A DNA stretch of 64,000 nucleotides from Hahellaceae bacterium (GCA_024234575.1 JACKOB010000006.1:1-64000), one strand, 5' to 3'. Shown: positions 54,664-62,440, numbered from the stretch's first letter. Notes: generated by a model not told the origin, from the sequence alone. Numbers and translations: made by a program.

Positions 54664-55034
54664 TGTCTTATCCTCGGTGCGTCATCTCTTCTTAGCCCCA
54701 ACGCTTGAGCCACGTTTTTCCCTGAGAGCATCATGTACAGCCATGCTTTCTTCCAGCGACTGCCCAAAAGAACAATATGGATGTGCCATCCTTTTTCACG
54801 CCGAGAGCTATAACCGCTGTACAGGATTGAGAATGCTTCAGGGTCACCAATAAAATCAGATGCCAGTTTTTTAGCATGAGATATTCCGGTAATCATCATC
54901 TCTGCCACGTCGTTAGGTGATGGCTCACCCTGTGATATTGGAAAGACCAGAATATAGTAGTTCGGAATCAACTCTCTTCTAATGCGCATCAGCCTGCATT
55001 GGTTTCCCGATGACAATCCAAATGATTTATTCAT
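54657..55034 (-). CDS. Hypothetical protein, 125 aa, Gly-Trp-His-Ile-His motif
   Basis: The 125-residue protein starts at ATG 55034, preceded by GAGGTG. I do not recognise it with confidence. It carries a Gly-Trp-His-Ile-His-Ile-Val-Leu-Leu segment near residue 83, reminiscent of one His-Xaa-His element, and a basic C terminus. There are no membrane segments. It overlaps the HD gene by 7 bases and is divergent from the tetR-type gene, sharing the region with two palindromic operators. Confidence 0.55.
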   Translation of the reverse strand: MNKSFGLSSGNQCRLMRIRRELIPNYYILVFPISQGEPSPNDVAEMMITGISHAKKLASDFIGDPEAFSILYSGYSSRREKGWHIHIVLLGSRWKKAWLYMMLSGKNVAQALGLRRDDAPRIRQC

Positions 55035-55084
55035 TAGAGCACCTCTGCACAAGTCTAAGTTCTATAAATGCACTTACACGTATA

Positions 55085-55100
55085 TTGGGTGAGCAACCAA
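55085..55100. promoter_or_regulatory. Palindromic TetR operator candidate, copy 1
   Basis: TTGGGT-GAGC-AACCAA has one mismatch from a perfect palindrome, and its outer flanks extend the symmetry (TATATTGG...CCAATATA). A second copy with the same AACCAA arms is centred 60 bases to the right. Both lie between the two divergent genes that start at 55034 and 55189. Confidence 0.7.
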
Positions 55101-55144
55101 TATATGGCCAGCTTACTCAAAGAGTTCGTAAAAAGCAAAGTAAT

Positions 55145-55160
55145 TTGGTTAAATAACCAA
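55145..55160. promoter_or_regulatory. Palindromic TetR operator candidate, copy 2
   Basis: TTGGTT-AAAT-AACCAA is a perfect 6-bp palindrome with a 4-base centre. It lies 29 bases before the tetR-type start codon, a typical place for autoregulation. Confidence 0.75.
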
Positions 55161-55188
55161 TTTAGTTGTTGTGACAGGAATCTGATCA

Positions 55189-55785
55189 ATGGGAAGGCCC
55201 TCAAATACTGAACAAAGGAAACAAGAAATCGTTGAAGCGCTGTTACGTGTCATGTCTGAGTGTGGTTACGAAAAAGCTTCGATTCAAATTATCGCTAAAG
55301 AAGCAGGGTTAGCGCCTGGGCTGATTCACTACCATTTCAAAACAAAGCAGGAGATCTTATTGGCGCTTGTGAATTGGATTGCATTTTCGGCTACCGAGCG
55401 CCTAGAAAAAATGAGTGAAGAAGTTAGCGACCCTTGGGAAAAGTTAGGTGCCTTTATTAATGCTCGCTTAGCCAAGGGCGAAACAGAGTTGCCACAGGTT
55501 GTGTCTGCCTGGGTTGTCATTGCCGGTGAATCCATACGACAGCCAGAAATTAAAGAAGTGTACCAAGGGCTGATAGAAAAACAGCTTGAGATGCTAAAAA
55601 CACTTATCGCAGAAGTTTGGCAAGGGAAATCTATCGAAAGCAAAGAAGTAGTTCACCTAAGTGCAATTATAATTGCCGCAATGGAAGGCGCATTTCAACT
55701 TTCAGCGACTGCAAACGAGATTATGCCAAAGAATTATGCAGCACAATCAGTATTAGCTCTTATCAAAAACCATATTGGTGCGTAA
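55189..55785 (+). CDS. TetR-family transcriptional regulator
   Basis: The 198-residue protein has an N-terminal TetR helix-turn-helix (Ile-Ala-Lys-Glu-Ala-Gly-Leu-Ala-Pro-Gly-Leu-Ile-His-Tyr-His-Phe at about 36-51) and a C-terminal ligand domain. It starts at ATG 55189 and ends 5 bases before the oxidoreductase gene, so it is the first gene of the operon to 58129. The two TTGGNT-N4-AACCAA palindromes upstream are likely its own operators and could also control the divergent 55034 gene. Confidence 0.93.
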   Translation: MGRPSNTEQRKQEIVEALLRVMSECGYEKASIQIIAKEAGLAPGLIHYHFKTKQEILLALVNWIAFSATERLEKMSEEVSDPWEKLGAFINARLAKGETELPQVVSAWVVIAGESIRQPEIKEVYQGLIEKQLEMLKTLIAEVWQGKSIESKEVVHLSAIIIAAMEGAFQLSATANEIMPKNYAAQSVLALIKNHIGA

Positions 55786-55790
55786 TCGTA

Positions 55791-56936
55791 ATGGACAATA
55801 AAAACATTGTTATCTTGGGTGGGTATGGAAACTTCGGTAAGCGAATAGCAGAAGGCTTGCTCGATTTGGCGAATGTGACAATCATTATTTGCGGACGTAG
55901 CAAAGAAAAAGCAGATCTTTTATGCAGGCAATGGCGAAATAACAATCCAACGGTTTCGCTGATGCCGGCGGCACTTGATATCAACTCCCCGCAATTTGAA
56001 GCAGATTTGAGCAGTCTAAACCCCTATATCGTTGTCCACACCGGCGGGCCATTTCAGGGTCAGGATTACAGCGTGCCTAAAGCCTGTATTAATGTGGGGG
56101 CGCACTATATTGATCTGGCAGATGATCGACGGTTTGTTTGCGACATTGCCGTGCTCGATGAGGCGGCGAGAAACAAAAGCGTGCTTGTTGTTTCCGGTGC
56201 CAGCTCTGTACCTGGTTTGTCCTCCTGTGTCGTTGATCATTACATGCCCAAATTTTATGCACTTACTACCATTGATTTTGCCATCTCTCCCGGCAACAAA
56301 GCCGAACGAGGCGAAGCAACAATTCGAGCCATTCTTTCTTATACCGGCAAGACTTTTAAAGTATTGAGAAATAAGAAGTGGATTGATGTTGTCGGTTGGG
56401 GAGAGTCGAGAAAACGCGATTTTGGCGGAAGTATTGGCTCTCGCTGGTTGGCTAACATTGATATTCCAGACCTTGAGCTATTTCCATTGCGATACCCGAC
56501 TCTCGAAAATGTCCAATTTCAGGCGGGTTTAGAAGTGGCGGTCTTGCATCATGGCATGCGTGTTATGTCGAAACTAACGCAACTCAAGATCGTACCCAGC
56601 TGGGCGCCGATGACAAAGCTGATTGTCAAAGCGAGTGAGTTGTTCCTTCCTTTTGGTACAGACAATGGCGCAATGCAAGTGACTTTAAGAGGGGTAGGTC
56701 ACAACGATGAACCCTTGCAAATAGACTGGACGCTTTATGCCAATGATGGTGTAGGCCCATATATCCCGACAATATCTGCCATCATCCTGGCCCGTAAGCT
56801 CTTTAACGGCACGCTTAACCGGGTAGGGGCAACGGCCTGCCAAGGGATGTATAGTTTGGAAGAGTTTGATCATTACGCTAAGCGATGGGGAATCTTTCAT
56901 ACCGAAAAAAGCCGCCAGTCAAAGTCGGCGAGGTAA
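55791..56936 (+). CDS. Saccharopine dehydrogenase-like NAD(P)-binding oxidoreductase
   Basis: The 381-residue protein starts with a Rossmann motif (Gly-Gly-Tyr-Gly-Asn-Phe-Gly) and continues with the saccharopine dehydrogenase-type pattern, including His-Thr-Gly-Gly-Pro-Phe-Gln-Gly and Gly-Ala-His-Tyr-Ile-Asp-Leu-Ala-Asp. The substrate is unknown; enzymes of this group include oxidoreductases acting on amino acids or lipids. It starts 5 bases after the tetR-type stop and ends 6 bases before the DUF2269 gene, so they form one operon. Confidence 0.85.
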   Translation: MDNKNIVILGGYGNFGKRIAEGLLDLANVTIIICGRSKEKADLLCRQWRNNNPTVSLMPAALDINSPQFEADLSSLNPYIVVHTGGPFQGQDYSVPKACINVGAHYIDLADDRRFVCDIAVLDEAARNKSVLVVSGASSVPGLSSCVVDHYMPKFYALTTIDFAISPGNKAERGEATIRAILSYTGKTFKVLRNKKWIDVVGWGESRKRDFGGSIGSRWLANIDIPDLELFPLRYPTLENVQFQAGLEVAVLHHGMRVMSKLTQLKIVPSWAPMTKLIVKASELFLPFGTDNGAMQVTLRGVGHNDEPLQIDWTLYANDGVGPYIPTISAIILARKLFNGTLNRVGATACQGMYSLEEFDHYAKRWGIFHTEKSRQSKSAR

Positions 56937-56942
56937 CGGCAG

Positions 56943-57416
56943 ATGGAATATTATTTAACGATAAAATTGATCCACGTATTGGCGGCAGTCGTGGTTGCTG
57001 GCACTGGGACAGGCATCGCATTTTTTATGTTTATGGCCAATCGATCCAACAATACCCAAGCCATTGCCGTTACTACAAAGCATGTGGTGTTAGCAGATTG
57101 GATATTTACTTTTCCTGCCGTAATCGTGCAATTTGTCACGGGCATGATGCTCGTCGACATTCTCAATTATTCCTATACATCTGCCTGGTTCTTGGCAGTT
57201 ATTGGTCTTTTTATATTCATTGGTGCCTGTTGGTTGCCCGTTATCTATTTGCAATACCGGCTAAAGCATTATGCAGACCAAGCAATGGATGAAGGTGTAC
57301 TCAGTGACTCGTTTAAAAAGACAATGAAGTTATGGACGGCACTTGGGATACCGGCCTTTGCTGCGATTCTCGTTATATTTTGGCTGATGATATTTAAGCC
57401 GCTGTCGGTTGTTTAA
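56943..57416 (+). CDS. DUF2269-family membrane protein
   Basis: The 157-residue protein has four membrane helices with the DUF2269 pattern: Ile-His-Val-Leu-Ala-Ala-Val near the N terminus, Asp-Trp-Ile-Phe-Thr-Phe-Pro-Ala and Thr-Gly-Met-Met-Leu in the second and third helices. The function of the family is unknown. Its position between an oxidoreductase and a DoxX-like gene under TetR control suggests a shared role, perhaps in redox or detoxification at the membrane. Confidence 0.8.
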   Translation: MEYYLTIKLIHVLAAVVVAGTGTGIAFFMFMANRSNNTQAIAVTTKHVVLADWIFTFPAVIVQFVTGMMLVDILNYSYTSAWFLAVIGLFIFIGACWLPVIYLQYRLKHYADQAMDEGVLSDSFKKTMKLWTALGIPAFAAILVIFWLMIFKPLSVV

Positions 57417-57428
57417 AGAGAACTCGTC

Positions 57429-57806
57429 ATGACCAGCAATCAAGCACTAGCAGCAAAACTAAGTCTCGCTTTTCTTTGGATATTTACCGGGCTGACGTCG
57501 GTTTTCTTCGCCCCTGAGATCGGCTATCAAATCTTAGAAAGCGCCGGAATAGATGACGCGTTGGCTGATCTTTGCGTGATGGGTGGAGCCTTTGCAGATG
57601 TTGTGATGGGGATATGGGTGCTAACCAATAAGTATCAGCGGCTCTGTTTTTACGCACAGATTGGCATAATTCTTACGTTCACCGTACTACTAACAATCAT
57701 TGCACCAGCATTTTGGCTTCACCCGTTTGGGCCTGTAACGAAGAACATCCCAATACTTGTTTTGATATGGGTTTACTATTCCTTCAACGCCAGGAATAAC
57801 GTATGA
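57429..57806 (+). CDS. DoxX-like membrane protein
   Basis: The 125-residue protein has four hydrophobic helices and the DoxX-like pattern (Trp-Ile-Phe-Thr-Gly near residue 17, Gly-Ala-Phe-Ala-Asp-Val-Val-Met-Gly-Ile-Trp). DoxX-type proteins are small membrane proteins linked to quinone or thiol redox in some bacteria, but here the function is not fixed. The stop overlaps the next ATG (ATGA). Confidence 0.75.
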   Translation: MTSNQALAAKLSLAFLWIFTGLTSVFFAPEIGYQILESAGIDDALADLCVMGGAFADVVMGIWVLTNKYQRLCFYAQIGIILTFTVLLTIIAPAFWLHPFGPVTKNIPILVLIWVYYSFNARNNV

Positions 57807-58129
57807 AAAATGTATTGTTTATTTGCAGCCGAAACCAGTGGCGCAGCCCCACAGCAGAGAACATTTGGCGTAAACATCCTGGCATTAATGTCAGATCTGC
57901 AGGCACTAGCCCAAAAGCACGTAAAACGGTTAGCGCAAAAGATATCGCCTGGGCTGATGTGATTTTCGTTATGGAAGAAGAGCATAAAAACAGGCTTAAA
58001 GCTGACTTTAATAGAATGCTGTCCCACAAGCCAATACATGTGTTGGATATTCCTGATGAATATCAGTACATGGACCCTCATCTAATTGAAGAGTTGAAAT
58101 CCACCGTTTCTCCGATTTTGGATCGGTGA
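57803..58129 (+). CDS. Low-molecular-weight phosphotyrosine phosphatase-like protein
   Basis: The 108-residue protein has the N-terminal P-loop Cys8-Ser-Arg-Asn-Gln-Trp-Arg14-Ser (CX5R) with the following Pro-Thr-Ala-Glu, as in low-molecular-weight protein tyrosine phosphatases, but it is shorter than the usual about 150 residues. A Leu-Asp-Ile-Pro-Asp-Glu segment and Met-Asp-Pro-His follow in the C-terminal part, where the general-acid Asp of the family lies. It is the last gene of the TetR operon, overlapping the DoxX-like stop. Phosphatase activity is likely but not certain. Confidence 0.8.
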   Translation: MKNVLFICSRNQWRSPTAENIWRKHPGINVRSAGTSPKARKTVSAKDIAWADVIFVMEEEHKNRLKADFNRMLSHKPIHVLDIPDEYQYMDPHLIEELKSTVSPILDR

Positions 58130-58149
58130 CAACCGATTCTGACCAAGGG

Positions 58150-58200
58150 TTGTAGGTGCAATATCTTTTGCCTACAATGTAGCTAAGTTTAGCTAAGCTA
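58150..58200. promoter_or_regulatory. Regulatory repeats upstream of the toxin-antitoxin pair
   Basis: TTGTAGG (58150-58156) and CCTACAA (58171-58177) form a 7-bp inverted repeat. It is followed by two direct copies of TAGCTAAG (58180-58187 and 58190-58197) one helical turn apart; TTAGCTAA is itself palindromic. The antitoxin starts at 58213. This is the expected place for the autoregulatory operator of a Phd-type antitoxin. Confidence 0.55.
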
Positions 58201-58212
58201 TATAGGTGTTTT

Positions 58213-58437
58213 ATGACGCAGGCAAACATGCACGAGGCAAAATCAAAGTTATCTCAATTAGCTGATATTGCTCATTCGGGGGAAGTGGTCGTGATTGCAA
58301 AGGCAGGAAAGCCATATGTTGATTTAGTGCCTCACCAAGAACGTAAGGTTAGAGAACCAGGCGGCTATGAGGTTGATATGACAAAATTCGACGCTGTTGA
58401 TGCTGAGATTGAATCTGACTTCTACGGCAGTATCTGA
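58213..58437 (+). CDS. Phd/YefM-family antitoxin
   Basis: The 74-residue protein matches the Phd/YefM fold: Asn-Met-His-Glu-Ala-Lys-Ser-Lys-Leu-Ser-Gln-Leu near the N terminus and Ile-Ala-Lys-Ala-Gly-Lys-Pro. The N-terminal part should bind DNA and the C-terminal tail neutralises the toxin. Its stop codon overlaps the toxin start (TGATGA), a usual arrangement that couples translation of the pair. Confidence 0.9.
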   Translation: MTQANMHEAKSKLSQLADIAHSGEVVVIAKAGKPYVDLVPHQERKVREPGGYEVDMTKFDAVDAEIESDFYGSI

Positions 58438-58853
58438 TGAAGAAAATATTATTGGATACCCATGTTTTTTTATGGTGGATCGACAGCCAAAAGCACAAAC
58501 TCATTGGTGAGAAAGCTAGAGTTTTGATCACAGATCCGAGAAACGATGTTTATGTCAGTGCCGCAAGCACATGGGAAATATCTATCAAGAAAAATATCGG
58601 AGCACTTTTGGCCCCAGACGATATTGATTCGATAGTTGAGGATAAAGGATTCTCTAAGTTGCCAATTTCATTGTTTCATGGTGAGCAGGCAGGAAGCTTG
58701 CCGCTGCCAGCACACCCTCAAACAGGAAAAGAGCATAAAGACCCGTTCGACAGAATGCTTATTGCTCAGGCGCAATCTGAAGGCATGTATTTAATGACAA
58801 AGGATAGAGCGTTCTCCGCCTATGCCGTTCGACTTATCGATGCAGAAAAATAA
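58437..58853 (+). CDS. vapC: PIN-domain toxin (VapC-like)
   Basis: The 138-residue protein has the PIN-domain acidic residues: Asp7 in Leu-Leu-Asp-Thr-His, Glu in Ser-Thr-Trp-Glu-Ile-Ser, Asp in Lys-Asp-Pro-Phe-Asp-Arg-Met-Leu-Ile-Ala-Gln-Ala and Asp in Thr-Lys-Asp-Arg. VapC enzymes are Mg-dependent RNases that cut tRNA or rRNA. It is the second gene of the toxin-antitoxin pair. Confidence 0.9.
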   Translation: MKKILLDTHVFLWWIDSQKHKLIGEKARVLITDPRNDVYVSAASTWEISIKKNIGALLAPDDIDSIVEDKGFSKLPISLFHGEQAGSLPLPAHPQTGKEHKDPFDRMLIAQAQSEGMYLMTKDRAFSAYAVRLIDAEK

Positions 58854-58891
58854 CCCCAGAGACTTCATCAGTAATTTCCAGACGAAAAAAA

Positions 58892-58907
58892 GCCTGGCAA
58901 GCCAGGC
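58892..58907 (-). terminator. Terminator for minus-strand genes
   Basis: GCCTGG-CAAG-CCAGGC with an A tract on its left gives a stem followed by a T tract on the minus strand. It lies about 38 bases beyond the alginate-lyase remnant and would end transcripts coming from the ferredoxin reductase gene. Confidence 0.8.
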
Positions 58908-58944
58908 AAAAGTACCTATCCATAGGTCACGATTTTACTATCGA

Positions 58945-59186
58945 TTAATCATGTGACTGCGTCAGTTTATAAAAGGTCGCTTGTACATAGTCACCAGCGT
59001 TACCGCCATTGTTCTGGTTGTAAACGCCTGCTTTAAAGTACATCCAGTCGTTTTGGTAGGCGCTTTCTATCGTGATAGTCTCATCAAATTGGCTGCCGTC
59101 TGCTTCGTTACCGTGACAGTCATTTTTTGACCATATACATTCACGTCATAGCGCCATTTTTCATTAAGGCTAAATGGTGAATAGTA
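58945..59186 (-). pseudogene. Alginate lyase (PL7) remnant, frameshifted 3' end
   Basis: Minus-strand translation gives two pieces in different frames that join into the C-terminal part of a family 7 polysaccharide lyase. First comes Glu-Lys-Trp-Arg-Tyr-Asp-Val-Asn-Val followed by Thr-Val-Thr-Val-Thr. A shift near 59105-59115 then leads to a diagnostic end with Tyr-Phe-Lys-Ala-Gly-Val-Tyr-Asn-Gln-Asn-Asn and Asp-Tyr-Val-Gln-Ala-Thr-Phe-Tyr-Lys-Leu, then a TAA at 58945-58947. About 80 residues remain, so catalytic motifs nearer the N terminus are lost. The remnant abuts the stop codon of the ferredoxin reductase gene at 59188. Confidence 0.8.
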
Positions 59187-59187
59187 A

Positions 59188-60276
59188 CTACTCCAGAACA
59201 ACTTGCGTTGATGCAGGGTAGGCGGTGCAGGGATAGATACTCTTTCCCAGCTGGTTACCAGAGACCTGGCCTGAGATCAAAATGGTACGACAGGTGCCAC
59301 ACATACCAGATCGACAGCCGTGTTCTAATTGAATACCATTTTTTTCGGCGGCTTCCAGCAATGTCTTGTCACAGTCTTTCGCTGCAATCACAAAGCTGAT
59401 ATTGCGTGATTTTAAGAATACGGTCACATCTTCATTAAGCTGACGTGATTGCTCAATGCCGCTATTGGTGCGAACAAAGTGCTCAATTTCCAGCTTGTTC
59501 ATGTTGTATTCGATGGACTCGAGGTATGCAAGAACGTCATGTTTAAAGGGTTCAGGGCCACAGAGGTAGATATCCCGCTCTTTGAGATCAGGGTAGGCTT
59601 CCAATAGCTGGCTAGGGAGGTATGACGAGCCCGCATCAGTGTAGCGAGAATAGCTGATATCCACGCCAGACCCGCTTAGGGTTTGATCGAGCTGCTTCTT
59701 GAATATAGTGTCATCAGGTGTGCGCGAGCGATAATAAAATGCAATGTCAGGCCGGTTGGGACGATTGTCGAGCGCTTTAAGTATAGAAAAGCACGGCGTG
59801 ATTCCAGCACCTGCACAAATAAACAGCAGCTTCTTTTGATCACGATAAACAAACCGGCCACGGGGTGATGAAATATTTAGCACCATACCTGGTTTGGCTC
59901 GGTCATGCAGCCAGCTGGATACTTTACCTTCCCGGTTATGCTTTACCGTGATCGAGACAGTATCGCCATCTATCTCTGAAAGTGAGTAGCAACGTGACTC
60001 AGTCTTGCCGGAGTTCTCCGGGTCAATGGTCAGTTCAATATGTTGCCCTGGCAGTGGCTGTTTGAAGTGTTGATTGGGCAGCAGAACGAAGGTTTTGGTG
60101 TCGGCGGTCTCTTGTCGTACGGCTAAGATTTTGGCTTTGCAGTCGTATGACCAGATAAACGGGTCTAACTTTTCAGTGACCACGTTCATGGTGTTGCTGG
60201 CAAGATACTCTAACCAGTCGCGGCCTAGTTTTTGAATAGCCCAAGGGTGAATAGACGAGCGTAAACTATTTAGCAT
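59188..60276 (-). CDS. Ferredoxin-NAD(P)H reductase-type electron donor with 2Fe-2S domain
   Basis: The 362-residue protein has an N-terminal FAD-binding domain (Arg-Cys-Tyr-Ser-Leu-Ser near residue 95), an NAD(P)-binding domain (Cys-Ala-Gly-Ala-Gly-Ile-Thr-Pro) and a C-terminal plant-type 2Fe-2S ferredoxin domain with Cys-Arg-Ser-Gly-Met-Cys-Gly-Thr-Cys and a final Cys in Tyr-Pro-Cys-Thr. It delivers electrons to the fatty acid desaturase encoded upstream; the two overlap by 11 bases. This pairing matches desB and its oxidoreductase in Pseudomonas. Confidence 0.92.
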   Translation of the reverse strand: MLNSLRSSIHPWAIQKLGRDWLEYLASNTMNVVTEKLDPFIWSYDCKAKILAVRQETADTKTFVLLPNQHFKQPLPGQHIELTIDPENSGKTESRCYSLSEIDGDTVSITVKHNREGKVSSWLHDRAKPGMVLNISSPRGRFVYRDQKKLLFICAGAGITPCFSILKALDNRPNRPDIAFYYRSRTPDDTIFKKQLDQTLSGSGVDISYSRYTDAGSSYLPSQLLEAYPDLKERDIYLCGPEPFKHDVLAYLESIEYNMNKLEIEHFVRTNSGIEQSRQLNEDVTVFLKSRNISFVIAAKDCDKTLLEAAEKNGIQLEHGCRSGMCGTCRTILISGQVSGNQLGKSIYPCTAYPASTQVVLE

Positions 60277-61423
60277 GAGTGGACTCTTTTTCCAGATATG
60301 ACGCTGCGACAGGCAAAGATTCCGACGTTTTAAATGAATAGCGCCACAGCACGCTCATATAGCCACTAATGGCCTGCCACCAGTTTTTATTTGATTTGTA
60401 GGGCAGGTTGAATTGCTCACAAACCTGCTGCACTTCGATGGCCATATCGGGGTATCGGTGCGCCGGAATATCCGGAAACAAGTGGTGTTCCACCTGATAG
60501 TTTAAATGCCCCCACAAAATACTCTGCCAGCGCGTTCCCTTAAAATTTACGGACGAATCAAGCTGGGAGACATACCATTTCCCCTTGTTCTTTAGTGCGT
60601 CTTCTGGCTGAAGAGGCTCTGTTAAATGCGTTGCCTGAATGGTTAAGGCGATCCAGTAATTATTAATAACATCAGCCAGCAAGTTAGCGAGAAAGACTTT
60701 AAAAAATCCATAGCCAGTTACCAATGCCAATATGGGAAATACCAGGTACTCTTTCACCAATACGCGCCAGACTGCTCTGTTATGCCGCCTTTTTACATCC
60801 TGCTCAGTGAGTTGCTCAGTATTCTCGAAAACAGCATAGCCTTTATTGCCTAAAGGGAATTTGCGCTCTCTAAACTTGTCGTTAGTGCCCAGGTTTTGCG
60901 CGTTAAAGTTGTAGAGCATGCCGGGGTAGACAAAAAACAAATAAATAGGCACCTGGAAGTAATGCCATTTATTATGTGGCACTTTCGAGTTCGTGCGTAA
61001 AAAGCCGTGATTTAGGTCTGGGTCTTTTTCATACACATTAGTATGAACATGATGAATGCCGTTATGTTCCTGACGCCACGCCGCTTCATCAATGGGGGCC
61101 TTCCAGCGGAACTTGCGGGAATGAAACTGTGGGATATCTGCAAACGAATCATATTGGCCATGTAAGACATTGTGTCCAATTTCGATGGCTTCGAGATTGC
61201 GGTGTAAAAACAAAAAGGGCACACCTAACAATGCCAACGGGCCAGGTAAAAACCAGATCAGTGCTCTGCCAATGGCTTCGAAGATACGAGAGTAACGTCG
61301 TATTCTGGTGATATGTCGTACATCTTTTGCTCCAAGGTCTTGGCGATGTTTTTCTTTGATGTTTTCGAATGCCTGATGAATGGCATCGTAATCTTGTTCA
61401 TTAGGTTTTACGTGAGACGACAT
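60266..61423 (-). CDS. Membrane fatty acid desaturase
   Basis: The 385-residue protein has the three His boxes of the acyl desaturase family: His84-Asn-Val-Leu-His88, His120-Asn-Gly-Ile-His124-His125-Val-His127, and Gln310-Val-Glu-His313-His314, binding a di-iron centre. It introduces a double bond in an acyl chain, with electrons from the overlapping reductase gene. The Gln in the third box is the variant seen in front-end-type desaturases, so the regiochemistry cannot be called here. It belongs to the lipid cluster with the acyltransferase upstream. Confidence 0.92.
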   Translation of the reverse strand: MSSHVKPNEQDYDAIHQAFENIKEKHRQDLGAKDVRHITRIRRYSRIFEAIGRALIWFLPGPLALLGVPFLFLHRNLEAIEIGHNVLHGQYDSFADIPQFHSRKFRWKAPIDEAAWRQEHNGIHHVHTNVYEKDPDLNHGFLRTNSKVPHNKWHYFQVPIYLFFVYPGMLYNFNAQNLGTNDKFRERKFPLGNKGYAVFENTEQLTEQDVKRRHNRAVWRVLVKEYLVFPILALVTGYGFFKVFLANLLADVINNYWIALTIQATHLTEPLQPEDALKNKGKWYVSQLDSSVNFKGTRWQSILWGHLNYQVEHHLFPDIPAHRYPDMAIEVQQVCEQFNLPYKSNKNWWQAISGYMSVLWRYSFKTSESLPVAASYLEKESTHAK

Positions 61424-61473
61424 AGGGAGTTTATCTATTAAGCTGTAAAAACAGAGGTTATTGGTGCAGATAT

Positions 61474-61500
61474 CTTAGGCTGTTTAAAAACAGGCCTAAG
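61474..61500. other. Hairpin at the acyltransferase stop codon
   Basis: CTTAGGC...GGCCTAAG arms with an inner TGTTT/AAACA pairing contain one bulge and overlap the minus-strand TAG of the acyltransferase gene. It lies between this gene and the desaturase downstream and may reduce read-through. Confidence 0.4.
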
Positions 61501-62440
61501 AAGTCTGATCGACGATGGGGGCAGCCGCTGCATCTGGTAATTTGTTGTGGCTGACTTTGAGTGCTTCTATCAGCGTGTCTTTGCTTTGCCAGATACCTTG
61601 TACCCACTGCTGAAATTCGATCTTGAAGGCCCTGTCCTGGGTGTAATCTTTTCCTCTCAAGGTGCTTGGGATGCTAATGGCTTTGACGTCAACAACAATG
61701 TTTTTCACCTTCCCGCAAAGAAGGTCCCAAAAATTGGGTACCCCATCGGGATAGTAGATGGTGATATCAAGCATGGTATGCATTTGCTCACCCATACTGC
61801 TTAGCACAAAGGCAGCCCCCCCATATTTTGGTGCGAGAAGATTCTTATAAGGTGATTGTTGTTTCGCATGCTTGGCCGGTGTTAAGCGCGTCCCTTCCAG
61901 AAAATTTAAAACCGCTACAGGTGTTGTTTTAAATTTTTCGCAGGCTTTACGGGTAGTCTCCAGGTCTTTTCCTCTCATTTCGGGATGCTTTTTTAGATAC
62001 GCAGGCGAATACCGTTTCATAAACGGGAAGTCTAATGCCCACCAGCAAACCCCCATAACCGGCACCCAGATAAGCTCTTGTTTGAGGAAAAATTTTAACA
62101 TTGGCACTTTCCCATACATGGCTTTTTGCAGAATGGGAATGTCAGTCCACGACTGGTGATTACAGCTCACAAAGTACCAGTCATCTCTTTTAAGGTTTTC
62201 ATTACCCGTGATGGCCCAGTTAATGTTTTGCATTAAAGACAGTACAAAACTGTTAAACGACACCCATATATTGGCGATGCCAATTAATAACTCGGTCATC
62301 AATTTGCGAACAAAACCAATAGGGATGGCCACTTTTAATAGTGCACAAATCAGCAAAAACGGCAGCCAAAGAAATGTATTTGTCACTACCAGTAAAAAAG
62401 CGAGTGTACCGCGGAGCCAATGGGGCAGAAAACTAAGCAT
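61496..62440 (-). CDS. 1-acyl-glycerol-3-phosphate acyltransferase-like protein (YihG type)
   Basis: The 314-residue protein starts with membrane segments, then the lysophospholipid acyltransferase motif Asn-His95-Gln-Ser-Trp-Thr-Asp100 (HX4D) and Phe-Leu-Glu182-Gly-Thr-Arg185. It should transfer acyl chains to glycerol-phosphate-type acceptors in the inner membrane, like YihG. It lies upstream of the desaturase in the same direction, separated by about 70 bases with a hairpin. Confidence 0.9.
   Translation of the reverse strand: MLSFLPHWLRGTLAFLLVVTNTFLWLPFLLICALLKVAIPIGFVRKLMTELLIGIANIWVSFNSFVLSLMQNINWAITGNENLKRDDWYFVSCNHQSWTDIPILQKAMYGKVPMLKFFLKQELIWVPVMGVCWWALDFPFMKRYSPAYLKKHPEMRGKDLETTRKACEKFKTTPVAVLNFLEGTRLTPAKHAKQQSPYKNLLAPKYGGAAFVLSSMGEQMHTMLDITIYYPDGVPNFWDLLCGKVKNIVVDVKAISIPSTLRGKDYTQDRAFKIEFQQWVQGIWQSKDTLIEALKVSHNKLPDAAAAPIVDQTS

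Noticed and set aside
58150..58177. Inverted repeat TTGTAGG...CCTACAA as a terminator of the TetR operon
   Set aside because: The loop of 14 bases is too large and no T tract follows; it fits better as part of the toxin-antitoxin promoter region.
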